Shown here piece after piece: positions 31,670 through 40,614 of a stretch of 64,000 nucleotides of DNA; position 1 is the stretch's first letter; each line of letters opens with the position of its first letter. A program made the translations under genes and the position numbers. The stretch comes from Bog-756 sp963777665 (lineage in GTDB: Bacteria; Actinomycetota; Acidimicrobiia; Acidimicrobiales; RAAP-2), in NCBI GenBank assembly GCA_963777665.1, contig CAVZRJ010000003.1, forward strand, positions 496,001 through 560,000, read 5' to 3'. The notes beneath the pieces are model-generated. The model ran no database searches. It was not told the DNA's origin and was given only the letters and a program-made list of their open reading frames with translations.

Positions 31670-33277
31670 ATGCCGTCCGAGCACCCGTCCCCGCCGCCGT
31701 CTCACGACCGGGCCACCGACTCGGGCATCGAGGTCCGCCGGGTCTACGGCCCCGACGACCTCGCGGGCTGGGACCCGGCCACCCGGCTGGGCGTGCCCGG
31801 CAGCTACCCCTACACCCGCGGCATCCGCCCGGACATGTACCGCGGCCGCCTCTGGACCATGCGCCAGTACGCCGGGTTCGGCACGGCCGAGGCCACCAAC
31901 GCCCGCTTCAAGTTCCTGCTCGGGGCGGGGCAGACCGGTCTCTCCTGCGCCTTCGACCTGCCCACCCAGATGGGGTACGACTCCGACCACCAGCGCTCCG
32001 AGGGTGAGGTCGGAAAGGTCGGCGTGGCCATCGACTCCCTGGAGGACATGCGCCTGCTGCTGGCCGACCTGCCGCTGGACAAGGTCACCACCTCGATGAC
32101 CATCAACGCGACCGCCGCGATCCTGCTGCTCCTCTACCAACTGGTGGGCGAGGAGAACGACGTCGATCCCACCCAGCTCGGGGGGACCATCCAGAACGAC
32201 ATCCTCAAGGAGTACGTGGCCCGCGGCACGTACATCTACCCGCCCCGACCCTCGATGCGTCTGGTCACCGACACCTTCTCCTACTGCGAAGCGCACCTCC
32301 CTTCCTGGAACACGATCTCCATCTCCGGGTACCACATCCGCGAAGCCGGCTCGACGGCGGTGCAGGAGATCGCCTTCACCCTCGCCAACGGGATCGCCTA
32401 TGTCGAGGCGGCCCTGGCCGCCGGGCTCCGCGTGGACGACTTCGGTCCCCGGCTCAGCTTCTTCTGGAACGCCCACAACAACCTCTTCGAGGAGGTGGCC
32501 AAGTACCGGGCGGCACGACGGATGTGGGCCCGGATCATGACCGAGCGCTTCGGGGCGAAGGACGAGCGATCGCTGCTGCTCCGGTTCCACACCCAGACCG
32601 GGGGGTCGACCCTCACCGCCCAGCAGCCCGAGAACAACATCGTCCGGGTGACCCTGCAGGCACTGGCTGCCGCGCTCGGCGGCACCCAGAGCCTCCACAC
32701 CAACGGCTTCGACGAGGCGCTCGGGCTGCCCACCGAGCGGGCGGCCAAGATCGCACTGCGGACCCAGCAGATCGTGGCCCACGAGTCGGGCATCGCCGAC
32801 ACCGTCGATCCGCTGGCGGGCTCCTGGTTCGTCGAGTCGCTGACCGACGAGGTCGAGGAGGCCGCCTGGGAGTACATCGAGCGGATCGACGCCATGGGCG
32901 GGGCGGTCGACGCCATCGAGGCCCAGTACATGCAGCAGGAGATCGAGCAGGCCGCCTACGCCTACGCCAAGGCCATCGACACCGGCGAGAAGGTTCTGGT
33001 CGGTGTCAACCGGTTCGTCGACGAGCAGGGTGCCCCGACAGAGGTGTTCCCGATCGACGCCGATCTCCAACGCTCCCAGATCGCCCGGGTCGGCCGGGTG
33101 CGGGCCGAGCGGGACCAGGCCGCGGTGGACGCGGCGCTCGCCGACGTCGAGGCCGCGGCGCGCGGCACCCAGAACCTTCTGGTTCCGATGAAGGTGGCGC
33201 TCTCCCGGATGGCCACTCTCGGCGAGGTGTCCGACGTGCTGCGGGGCGTCTTCGGGGAGTTCCACCCCGTCGGGTGA
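31670..33277 (+). CDS. Methylmalonyl-CoA mutase, catalytic (substrate-binding) subunit
   Basis: 535-aa TIM-barrel subunit of an adenosylcobalamin acyl-CoA mutase. It has the substrate-binding barrel only (PYTRGIRPDMYRGRLWTMRQ, GQTGLSCAFDLPTQMGYDSD, SISGYHIREAGSTAVQEIAF, LRFHTQTGGSTLTAQQPENN, QSLHTNGFDEALGLPTERAA) and ends before any B12 domain, so it needs a separate B12-binding subunit not in the window. RQYAGFG supplies Tyr67 and EYVARGTYIYPP supplies Arg185; the pair is 118 residues apart, as are Tyr89 and Arg207 of methylmalonyl-CoA mutase, whereas isobutyryl-CoA mutase has Phe and Gln. ATG 31670 is preferred to GTG 31664. Confidence 0.88.
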   Translation: MPSEHPSPPPSHDRATDSGIEVRRVYGPDDLAGWDPATRLGVPGSYPYTRGIRPDMYRGRLWTMRQYAGFGTAEATNARFKFLLGAGQTGLSCAFDLPTQMGYDSDHQRSEGEVGKVGVAIDSLEDMRLLLADLPLDKVTTSMTINATAAILLLLYQLVGEENDVDPTQLGGTIQNDILKEYVARGTYIYPPRPSMRLVTDTFSYCEAHLPSWNTISISGYHIREAGSTAVQEIAFTLANGIAYVEAALAAGLRVDDFGPRLSFFWNAHNNLFEEVAKYRAARRMWARIMTERFGAKDERSLLLRFHTQTGGSTLTAQQPENNIVRVTLQALAAALGGTQSLHTNGFDEALGLPTERAAKIALRTQQIVAHESGIADTVDPLAGSWFVESLTDEVEEAAWEYIERIDAMGGAVDAIEAQYMQQEIEQAAYAYAKAIDTGEKVLVGVNRFVDEQGAPTEVFPIDADLQRSQIARVGRVRAERDQAAVDAALADVEAAARGTQNLLVPMKVALSRMATLGEVSDVLRGVFGEFHPVG

Positions 33278-33290
33278 CGGGGATCCGGCC

Positions 33291-34444
33291 TCAGCCGGCG
33301 AGCAGTCGGTCCCGGAGGGGGCCCGTGGCAGCGTCGATGGCCGTCCAGGCCATCGCAACGGCTCCGTCCCGCAGTGCCCGGTCGGCCGAGGGGGTCACGC
33401 ACGCCGCAGCGAACTCGGGCTGGTGGTTGACCGCTCCGGCGGAGTCGATGCCCAGGAGCGGGTGGATGGTCGGCACCGACAACGACACGTTCGCCATGTC
33501 GGTCGAGATGGTCGGCCGCTCCGACCCGTCGTCGTCGGCCTCGAAGGTGCGTCCGAGACGCTCCGCGTTGGCGCGGAAGCACGCGAGCAGGTCGGGGTCG
33601 CTGACCATGTGGGAGTAGTCGGGAGCCAGGGGCTCGAAGCGGACTGCGGCCCCGGTTGCCCGTGCCCCTGCCTCGAAGCAGGCCCGGACCCGTGGCTCGA
33701 GCTGGCGGAGCCCCTCGAGTGTCCGGGAGCGGGCCATGAACCGGCCGACGACCTGCGCCGGGATGATGTTGGCGGCCTCGCCGCCGGTGGTGACCACGCC
33801 GTGGACCTGGTCACCGGGGGGAGCTGTTGGCGCATGAGGCCGAGGGCGACCTGGGCGATCACCATCGCGTCCCCTGCGTTGATCCCCTGCCAGGGCGCTG
33901 CCGAGGCGTGCGCGGTCCGGCCGGTGAAGGCCACGTCGAAGTGGGAGACGGCGAGACAGGTCGCCTCGAGCCGGTCCTCGGGCCAGGGGTGGACCATCAT
34001 GGCCGCGTGGACGTCGTCGAAGACGCCCGCTTCGAGCATCACCACTTTGCCGCCTCCCCCCTCCTCGGCCGGGGTCCCGAGCACCCGGACGGTCAGGCCG
34101 AGCCGGTCGGCGAGCGGTGCGAGCCCGAGTCCGGCCCCCACCGCCGAGGCGGCGATGATGTTGTGGCCGCAGGCGTGGCCGATCTTCGGGAGGGCGTCGT
34201 ACTCGGCGCAGACGGCGAGGACCAAGGGCCCCTCGCCGACCTCGGCGCTGAACGCGGTGGGCATGCCGGCGGTGCCGGCGGTCACCGAGAACCCGGCGGC
34301 GGCGAGCGCCTCGCTCGCCAGCGCAGCCGAGCGGACCTCCTCGAAGGCGGTCTCGGGGTCGTCGTGGATCTCATGGCTGAGCCGGACGAGGTCGACCAGC
34401 GCCGCCTCGACCGCGTCCTCGGCGACCTGCTTGCTCTCGGGCAT
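33291..34444 (-). pseudogene. M20-family amidohydrolase interrupted by a one-base frameshift
   Basis: N-terminal frame from ATG 34444: MPESKQVAEDAVEAALVDLV, LVLAVCAEYDALPKIGHACG, GTPAEEGGGGKVVMLEAGVF, DVAFTGRTAHASAAP. These include the metal ligands of the M20 peptidase/aminobenzoyl-glutamate hydrolase-like group. The frame breaks at LMRQQLPPVT; one extra C at the six-C run (six G on the + strand, 33816-33821) would restore PGDQVHGVVTTGGEAANIIP and continue to the stop at 33291. Both halves keep coding-type codon use. It is either a recent pseudogene or a homopolymer sequencing error. Intact length would be about 384 aa. It starts 21 bp after the biotin carboxylase stop. Confidence 0.85.
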
Positions 34445-34464
34445 CTGCGGATCCGTTCCGTCCG

Positions 34465-36252
34465 CTAGCCGATGACCGCGATCACGTCTCCGGGGCCCAC
34501 CGACCCGCCCGCCGACACCCGGACCTCCATGACCGTCCCCGCCTTCTCGGCGTTGACGTTGTTCTCCATCTTCATGGCCTCGAGCACGACCACCGTCTGA
34601 CCCACCTCGACGGTGTCCCCCTCGGCCACCAGCACCTTCACGATGGTCCCCTGCATGGGCACGGTCACGGTACCCGAGCTGACGCCGGCCGTTGCGGCCC
34701 TGGCCCGCCTCGGGCCGGCCCCGACTGCCCCGCCTGACACGTGGCTCGGTGCGGCGGCGACCACGTCCCCGGGATCGGGTACCCAGAGCTTGACCTGGTA
34801 GCGCCGCCCGTCGACCTCGGCGGTCACGTCGCGGAGCACGCGGGGCACGGCCTCCTCCCCGTCGGCGACGACCTCCGGGACCGGAGACGCGGCGTGGGAG
34901 CTGATCCCGCTCAGGTCGAGGGTCTGCTCCACCCAGTTGGTCGAGTGGGTGGCGGACGCGAAGTCCGGATGGGAGAGGATGGCCACGTCGGCCGGGAGGG
35001 TGGTGGCCACGCCCTCGACCACCGTCTCGCTGATGGCCCGGAGCATGCGGCGCCGGGCCGCCTCCCGATCGTGCCCCCACACCACGAGCTTGGCCACCAG
35101 GTTGTCGTAGAACTGGCTGACCGTGTCCCCCGAGCCGTAGCCGGCGTCGAGCCGGACCCCCGGGCCCCCGGGGGCCACCAACCGGGTGATGGTTCCGGGC
35201 GAGGGGGTGAATGCCCCGCCGGCCGGATCTTCCGCGTTGATCCGGACCTCGATGGCGTGGCCGTCCCGCCTCACGTCGTCCTGGCCGAAGCCGAGCGGCT
35301 CGCCCGAGGCCACCCGTAGCTGCCACTCGACCAGGTCGAGGCCGGTCACCATCTCGGTGACCGGGTGTTCCACCTGGAGCCGGGTGTTCATCTCGAGGAA
35401 GAAGAACTCGCCGTCCTGGTAGAGGAACTCGACGGTGCCGGCGTTGACGTACCCGCAGGCCTCGGCCACCTTCACCGCGGCTGCTCCCATCGCCTGGCGC
35501 ACCGGGTCGGGGAAGTCGGGTGCCGGGCTCTCCTCGACCAGCTTCTGATGGCGCCGCTGGGCGGAGCAGTCCCGTTCGCCGAGCCAGAGGGTGGTGCCGT
35601 GGGTGTCGGCGATGATCTGCATCTCGACGTGCCGGGGCCAGGCCAGGTACCGCTCGACGTAGCACTCGTCGCGCCCGAAGTAGGCCTTCGACTCGCGCAT
35701 GGCCGACTCGAGGGCCTCGGCCGCGTCCTCGGCATGTTCCACCACCTTCATGCCGCGGCCGCCGCCGCCGTATGCCGCCTTGATCGCGACCGGCCATCCG
35801 AACTCCTCGCCGAACGCGACGATCTCCTCTGCCGACCGGAGCACCTCGGAGCGGCCGGGCACGCCGGACACCCCGACCCGCTCGGCGGCGTGCCGGGAGG
35901 AGATCTTGTCGCCCATCACCTCGATGGCCTCGGGCGGGGGCCCGATGAAGGTCACCCCGCGCTCGGTGATGGCCCGGGCGAAGTCGGTGTTCTCGGAGAA
36001 GAAGCCGTACCCGGGATGGACAGCGTCGGTTCCGCTGCGCTCGATGACCCCGAGGATCGCCTCGGTGTTGAGGTAGCTGTCCGCGGCGGTCTGCCCCCCG
36101 AGGGCGTACGCCTCGTCGGCCAGCCGCACGTGCAGGGCGTCACGGTCGAGCTCGGAGTAGACGGCGACGGTGGCCACCCCCATCTCGAGGCAGGTCCGGA
36201 TGACCCGGACCGCGATCTCCCCCCGGTTGGCGATGAGGACCTTCTTGAGCAC
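34465..36252 (-). CDS. accA: Acetyl-/propionyl-CoA carboxylase alpha subunit (biotin carboxylase + BCCP)
   Basis: 595 aa. Biotin carboxylase domain 1 to about 450: VLKKVLIANRGEIAVRVIRT, VHPGYGFFSENTDFARA, ATP-grasp glycine loop AAYGGGGRGMKVV, EMNTRLQVEHPVTEMVTGLD and catalytic INAEDP. A linker follows and then a C-terminal biotinyl domain with EAMKMENN, biotin attached to Lys561, 35 residues from the end as usual. It carries out ATP-dependent carboxylation of biotin for an acyl-CoA carboxylase; the carboxyltransferase subunit is not in the window. GTG 36252 has AAAGG upstream. It diverges from birA, the enzyme that biotinylates it, and lies near the mutase, suggesting propionyl-CoA use. Confidence 0.93.
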   Translation of the reverse strand: MLKKVLIANRGEIAVRVIRTCLEMGVATVAVYSELDRDALHVRLADEAYALGGQTAADSYLNTEAILGVIERSGTDAVHPGYGFFSENTDFARAITERGVTFIGPPPEAIEVMGDKISSRHAAERVGVSGVPGRSEVLRSAEEIVAFGEEFGWPVAIKAAYGGGGRGMKVVEHAEDAAEALESAMRESKAYFGRDECYVERYLAWPRHVEMQIIADTHGTTLWLGERDCSAQRRHQKLVEESPAPDFPDPVRQAMGAAAVKVAEACGYVNAGTVEFLYQDGEFFFLEMNTRLQVEHPVTEMVTGLDLVEWQLRVASGEPLGFGQDDVRRDGHAIEVRINAEDPAGGAFTPSPGTITRLVAPGGPGVRLDAGYGSGDTVSQFYDNLVAKLVVWGHDREAARRRMLRAISETVVEGVATTLPADVAILSHPDFASATHSTNWVEQTLDLSGISSHAASPVPEVVADGEEAVPRVLRDVTAEVDGRRYQVKLWVPDPGDVVAAAPSHVSGGAVGAGPRRARAATAGVSSGTVTVPMQGTIVKVLVAEGDTVEVGQTVVVLEAMKMENNVNAEKAGTVMEVRVSAGGSVGPGDVIAVIG

Positions 36253-36311
36253 GCTGCGCCTTTCGCATCGATGTGACAGGACCGCCGCGCTCTCCAGCCT
36301 GGCACGGGCCG

Positions 36312-36317
36312 TAGGGT
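36312..36317 (+). promoter_or_regulatory. -10 element TAGGGT of birA
   Basis: TAGGGT is 7 nt before the birA ATG (36325) within the 72-bp divergent gap between the carboxylase and birA. Confidence 0.45.
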
Positions 36318-36324
36318 GGGCGCC

Positions 36325-37155
36325 ATGTCGGGCACCGTGTTCACCGACATCAGACGGTTCACCTCGATCGACTCGACCAACCGCTACCTGCTCGACGAGG
36401 CCCGGGCCGGCGCCCCCGCCGGCATCGTGGCGACTGCCGATCACCAGACCGCCGGTCGCGGCCGTCTCGGGCGCCGGTGGTTGGCGCCGCCCGGAGCCAA
36501 TCTCCTGCTCTCCGTCCTCCTCCGTCCTCCGCTCGATCCGGGCGACCGCCACCTTGCCGCCGCTGCGGTCGCGCTCGCCGCGATCGACGCCGTCGGCACC
36601 GTCCTGCCCACCCCCGACCACGATCGGCTGGTGGGCGTCAAGTGGCCGAACGACCTGGTCGCCGCCGACGGTCGCAAGGTCGCCGGGGTCCTGGCCGAGG
36701 GAGATCTCTCCGACGGACCGTCCGGGTCCCCTCCTCCGGTGGTGGTCGGGATCGGCATCAACGCCAACTGGCCCGCAGGCGACGACGACGGTCCCCCGGA
36801 GCTGGAGGGACGGGCTGTCTCGCTCGCCCGGCTCACCGGTGGCCCGGTCGACCGCGACGCGCTCATGGGGGCACTGCTCGACGCCCTCCCCGCGTGGGTG
36901 GATGCCCTGGCCACTGCCGAGGGGCGGACGGGCCTCGCCGCAGACCTGCGCGCGGTGTGCGTGACCCTCGGGGCGCAGGTGCGGGTGGAGCTGGCCGGCG
37001 AGGTGCTCGAGGGGACGGCCACCGGGCTCACCGGTGCGGGTCACCTGGTGGTCCGCACCCCTGCGGGAGACCGCACGGTGGTGGCGGGCGACGTGGTCCA
37101 CCTGCGGCCCGCCGTGCCTCCCCGGCCGCCGGGAGACCCTGCCACCAGGGGCTAG
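36325..37155 (+). CDS. birA: Biotin-[acetyl-CoA-carboxylase] ligase
   Basis: 276-aa class I biotin protein ligase without the N-terminal DNA-binding domain, so enzymatic only. FTSIDSTNRYLLDEA, the biotinoyl-AMP loop ADHQTAGRGRLGRRW (GRGRxGR), VKWPNDLVAADGRKVAGVL with the catalytic Lys, VVVGIGINANWP and a C-terminal SH3-like domain (QVRVELAGEVLEGTATG). Adjacent to its protein substrate. The ATG follows TAGGGT by 7 nt. Confidence 0.93.
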   Translation: MSGTVFTDIRRFTSIDSTNRYLLDEARAGAPAGIVATADHQTAGRGRLGRRWLAPPGANLLLSVLLRPPLDPGDRHLAAAAVALAAIDAVGTVLPTPDHDRLVGVKWPNDLVAADGRKVAGVLAEGDLSDGPSGSPPPVVVGIGINANWPAGDDDGPPELEGRAVSLARLTGGPVDRDALMGALLDALPAWVDALATAEGRTGLAADLRAVCVTLGAQVRVELAGEVLEGTATGLTGAGHLVVRTPAGDRTVVAGDVVHLRPAVPPRPPGDPATRG

Positions 37156-37158
37156 CAT
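37153..37158 (+). promoter_or_regulatory. -10 element TAGCAT of the rmlB-like gene
   Basis: TAGCAT overlaps the end of birA coding sequence and is 8 nt before the ATG at 37167. Confidence 0.4.
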
Positions 37159-37166
37159 CTCGCCCC

Positions 37167-38189
37167 ATGCGACTTCTCGTGACCGGCGGTGCCGGCTTCA
37201 TCGGATCGAACTTCGTTCGCTACTGGGTCGAGCGCCACCCCGAGGACGCGGTGGTCGCGTTCGACGTGCTCACCTACGCAGGAAACCGTCCCAACCTGGT
37301 CGACGTCGAGGACCGGATCGCCTTCGTGCAGGGGGACATCGGAGATCTCGAAGGCGTCGGCAAGACCCTCGCCGTGCACGAGATCGACGTGATCGTCAAT
37401 TTCGCCGCCGAGTCCCACAACAGCCTGGCCATCCTCGACCCGACCCGGTTCTTCAAGACCAACGTGCTCGGCACCCAGACCCTGGCCGAGGCCGCGCGGC
37501 GTCACGGCGTGACCCGCTTCCACCACATCTCCACCTGCGAGGTCTACGGGGACCTCCCGCTCGATTCGGACGAGGTGTTCACCGAGGAGACTCCGTACCG
37601 CCCCCGGACGCCGTACAACGCGTCCAAGGCGGGTGCCGACCACGCAGTGCGGGCCTATGTCGAGACCTTCGACCTCCCGGCGACCATCACCAACTGCTGC
37701 AACAACTACGGCCCCTACCAGTTTCCCGAGAAGGTCATCCCGTTGTTCACGTCCAAGGCCCTGAACGACGAGCCCCTGCCGCTCTACGCCTCGACCCAGA
37801 ACAAGCGCGAGTGGCTCCACGTCGACGACCACTGCCGGGCCATCGAGCTCGTGCTCCGCGACGGCGTGGTGGGCGAGACCTACAACGTGGGGAGCGGCGT
37901 CGAGGCGAGCATCGCGGAGATCGCAGACTCGGTCCTGGCCGCGACCGGCAAGCCCCAGACGCTCAAGGAGATCGTCCCCGATCGTCCGAGCCATGACCGC
38001 CGGTACCTGCTCGACTCCACCAAGATCCGGACCCTCCTCGGATGGGAGCCGACCGTTCCCTTCGACGAGGGGTTGCCCGCCACGGTCGAGTGGTACGCGG
38101 CCAACCGGAGCTGGTGGGAGCCGTTGCGCGACCGTGCCCCGGTCGTCGAGGGCGCCTGGACTGCGACCGGCTCGTCGACCTCGCCGTGA
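37167..38189 (+). CDS. rmlB: dTDP-glucose 4,6-dehydratase-like protein
   Basis: 340-aa extended SDR. NAD motif LLVTGGAGFIGSNFVRYWVE, NFAAESHNS, YNASKAGADHAVRAY with catalytic Tyr and Lys, and TNCCNNYGPYQFPEKVIPLF typical of RmlB. The motif that is normally STDEVYGD reads ISTCEVYGDL: the dehydration acid Asp is Cys124, while Glu125 is kept. SHVDRSI is SHNSLAI. It probably acts on a nucleotide-glucose to make a 4-keto-6-deoxy sugar, but the changed acid leaves substrate or reaction open. rmlD follows with a GTGA overlap; rmlA and rmlC are not evident in the window. Confidence 0.82.
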   Translation: MRLLVTGGAGFIGSNFVRYWVERHPEDAVVAFDVLTYAGNRPNLVDVEDRIAFVQGDIGDLEGVGKTLAVHEIDVIVNFAAESHNSLAILDPTRFFKTNVLGTQTLAEAARRHGVTRFHHISTCEVYGDLPLDSDEVFTEETPYRPRTPYNASKAGADHAVRAYVETFDLPATITNCCNNYGPYQFPEKVIPLFTSKALNDEPLPLYASTQNKREWLHVDDHCRAIELVLRDGVVGETYNVGSGVEASIAEIADSVLAATGKPQTLKEIVPDRPSHDRRYLLDSTKIRTLLGWEPTVPFDEGLPATVEWYAANRSWWEPLRDRAPVVEGAWTATGSSTSP

Positions 38190-39133
38190 CCGATCCCCTC
38201 CGGGTCCTGGTGACCGGTGGGAACGGCCAGCTCGGACGCGACGTTCGCGATGTGCTCGCCGGGAAGACCCCGGTCGGTGGGGTGACCGGCGCGGAGGCCG
38301 CCGCGGGTGTGCTGCCGCCGGTGCCGGCGGGGGCGCACGACGTGCTGTCAACCGACATCGACACGCTCGATCTTTGCGACCGGGACGCGGTCCGCGCAGC
38401 GGTGGCCGCATTCCGGCCCGGGCTGGTGCTCCACGGAGGAGCCTTCACCGCCGTCGACGCGTGCGAGTCCGACCCGGACACCGCGTTCGCGGTCAACGCG
38501 CTGGGCACGCGGCACGTCGCCGAGGCCTCGGCTGCCGTGGGCGCCCACCTGGTCTACGTCTCGACCGACTACGTCTTCGACGGGACGTTGGGTCGTCCCT
38601 ATGTCGAGTGGGACCAACCCGCACCCCGCTCTGTGTACGGACGGAGCAAGCTCGGGGGCGAGACCGAGGTCCGCTCACTCTCCGGCGTCGCCGGCACGGT
38701 GGTGCGCACTGCGTGGGTGAGTGGCGCCCACGGCGCCAACATGGTCAAGACGGTCCTTCGGCTGGCCGACGCCACGCCCGGCGGGACCCTCCGCTTCGTC
38801 GACGACCAGCACGGGTGCCCGACCTTCACGGCCGACCTCGCCCGGGCTCTCGTGCGCCTCGGCCTCGACCGACGTCCGGGCACCTTCCACGCGACCAATC
38901 AGGGCGAGACGACCTGGTTCGGCTTCGCCCGCGCGGTGCTCGAGGCCGCCGGCCGCGACCCCTCGGTGGTCGAGCCCATCGCGACCGCCGACCTCGACCC
39001 GCCCAGACCCGCTCCGCGACCGGCCAACTCGCGGCTCGACAACGCGGGGCTCCGCCTCTCCGGACTCCCGCTGCTGCCGCCATGGCAGGAGTCGCTGGGC
39101 AGGCTGGTCCGCGCGCTCGCCACCGCGGGCTGA
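38186..39133 (+). CDS. rmlD: dTDP-4-dehydrorhamnose reductase
   Basis: 315-aa NAD(P)H-dependent reductase for the last step of dTDP-L-rhamnose synthesis. VLVTGGNGQLGRDVRDVL, FRPGLVLHGGAFTAVDACES, VYVSTDYVFDGTLGRPYVEW, SVYGRSKLGGETEVR with Tyr and Lys, and RFVDDQHGCPTFTADLARAL are all RmlD hallmarks. An insertion at about residues 28-50 (KTPVGGVTGAEAAAGVLPPV) is longer than usual. GTG overlaps the rmlB-like stop (GTGA). Confidence 0.9.
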   Translation: MTDPLRVLVTGGNGQLGRDVRDVLAGKTPVGGVTGAEAAAGVLPPVPAGAHDVLSTDIDTLDLCDRDAVRAAVAAFRPGLVLHGGAFTAVDACESDPDTAFAVNALGTRHVAEASAAVGAHLVYVSTDYVFDGTLGRPYVEWDQPAPRSVYGRSKLGGETEVRSLSGVAGTVVRTAWVSGAHGANMVKTVLRLADATPGGTLRFVDDQHGCPTFTADLARALVRLGLDRRPGTFHATNQGETTWFGFARAVLEAAGRDPSVVEPIATADLDPPRPAPRPANSRLDNAGLRLSGLPLLPPWQESLGRLVRALATAG

Positions 39134-39186
39134 CCGGGCTCCGCCCCGCCGGCGGCACCACCCGACCAGACGATGGGAAGTGACAG

Positions 39187-40614
39187 ATGCCAGTGAGCGA
39201 CGCCACCCCGGACGCGCCAACCGCTGAGGCGACCGCCGGACGTCTCCCCGCCGGTCAGTCACGATCGATCGCGGTGATCGGCGCCGGCTACGTCGGGCTG
39301 CCCACGGCCGCCACCCTTGCGCACCTCGGCCACCGGGTGACCTGTGGTGACGCCGATCCGACCCGGGTGGCCATCCTCCAGCAGGGACGGGTCCCGATCG
39401 TCGAGGAGCAGCTCGAGGAGCTGGTCCGGGAGGGCCAGGCAGCCGGGAGGCTCAGCTTCGTACTCGGTGCCGCGGCTGCGGTGGCCGATGCGGAGTTCGC
39501 CTTCCTCTGCGTGCCCACACCACAGAGGGACGACGGGTCGGCCGATCTCTCCTTCGTCGAGTCGGTGGCGACCGAGATCCGCCCCCACCTCGCCGCGGGA
39601 ACCGTCATCGTGAACAAGTCGACGGTACCGGTGGGTTCGACACTGGTGGTGGAGCGGGTGCTGGGCCGTCATGACGTCCAGGTCGTGTCCAACCCGGAGT
39701 TCCTGCGCGAGGGGTCGGCGGTCTCGGACAGCCTGCACCCCGAGCGCATCGTGGTCGGGGCCGACGACCAGGCCGCCGCCGCCCGGGTGGCGGAGCTGTT
39801 CGCGGGCACGAGGGCCCCCCTGCTGATCACCGACGCGGCGACCGCCGAGACCATCAAGTACGCCTCGAACGCCTTCCTCGCAACCAAGCTCAGCTTCGTC
39901 AACGCGGTGGCCGGGCTGTGCGAGGCGGTCGGCGCCGACGTCCGCGACGTGATCCTCGGACTCGGGTACGACCGGCGGATCGGCTTCGAGTATCTCCGGC
40001 CCGGACCGGGGTGGGGAGGGAGCTGCCTCCCGAAGGACACCCGGGCCCTCGTGCACATCGCGGAACAGGCGGGCTATGACTTCTCCTTTCTCAAAGGGGC
40101 CATCGCCACCAATGACGAGCAGTTCAACCGGGTGGTCGACAAGGTGCGCCGCGCCCTCGCGCTCCACTCGTCCGGCCCACCTGGTGCGGCCTCAGAGTTC
40201 AACGGGGCGGTGATCGGCGTGTGGGGTCTCACCTTCAAGGCCGGCACCGACGACCTCCGCAACTCGCCGGCCGTCGAAGTGGCCCGGCGCCTGATCGCCG
40301 GCGGTGCGACCGTCAGGGCATTCGATCCGACCGTGACCGTGCCGACGGGCGAGGAGTCGGTCGAGGTGGAAGCGATCGGACCCGCAGCGACCGGGAGCCT
40401 CCCCGGGTCATTGCTCGCCTACCCCGATCCCTACGCGGCCTGCAGCGGGGCGGCCGTGGTCGTGGTCCTGACCGAATGGGACGAGTTCCGCTGGCTCGAC
40501 TTCACCCGGGTCCGGGATGTCCTCGCCCGTCCGGTCATCGTGGACGCCCGCAATCTCCTGGACCCGGCTCAGGTCCGTCGTCTGGGCTTCGAGTACGTGG
40601 GGATCGGCCGGTGA
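39187..40614 (+). CDS. ugd: UDP-glucose 6-dehydrogenase
   Basis: 475-aa NAD-dependent enzyme that oxidises UDP-glucose to UDP-glucuronate. IAVIGAGYVGLPTAATLAHL, VNKSTVPVGST, NPEFLREGSAVSDSLHPERI, AETIKYASNAFLATKLSFVN, catalytic Cys in GPGWGGSCLPKD and C-terminal GLTFKAGTDDLRNSPA. A 25-residue N-terminal extension precedes the Rossmann fold. ATG at 39187, with GGGAAGTGACAG just before it. The product feeds the next gene, whose GTG overlaps this stop. Confidence 0.94.
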   Translation: MPVSDATPDAPTAEATAGRLPAGQSRSIAVIGAGYVGLPTAATLAHLGHRVTCGDADPTRVAILQQGRVPIVEEQLEELVREGQAAGRLSFVLGAAAAVADAEFAFLCVPTPQRDDGSADLSFVESVATEIRPHLAAGTVIVNKSTVPVGSTLVVERVLGRHDVQVVSNPEFLREGSAVSDSLHPERIVVGADDQAAAARVAELFAGTRAPLLITDAATAETIKYASNAFLATKLSFVNAVAGLCEAVGADVRDVILGLGYDRRIGFEYLRPGPGWGGSCLPKDTRALVHIAEQAGYDFSFLKGAIATNDEQFNRVVDKVRRALALHSSGPPGAASEFNGAVIGVWGLTFKAGTDDLRNSPAVEVARRLIAGGATVRAFDPTVTVPTGEESVEVEAIGPAATGSLPGSLLAYPDPYAACSGAAVVVVLTEWDEFRWLDFTRVRDVLARPVIVDARNLLDPAQVRRLGFEYVGIGR

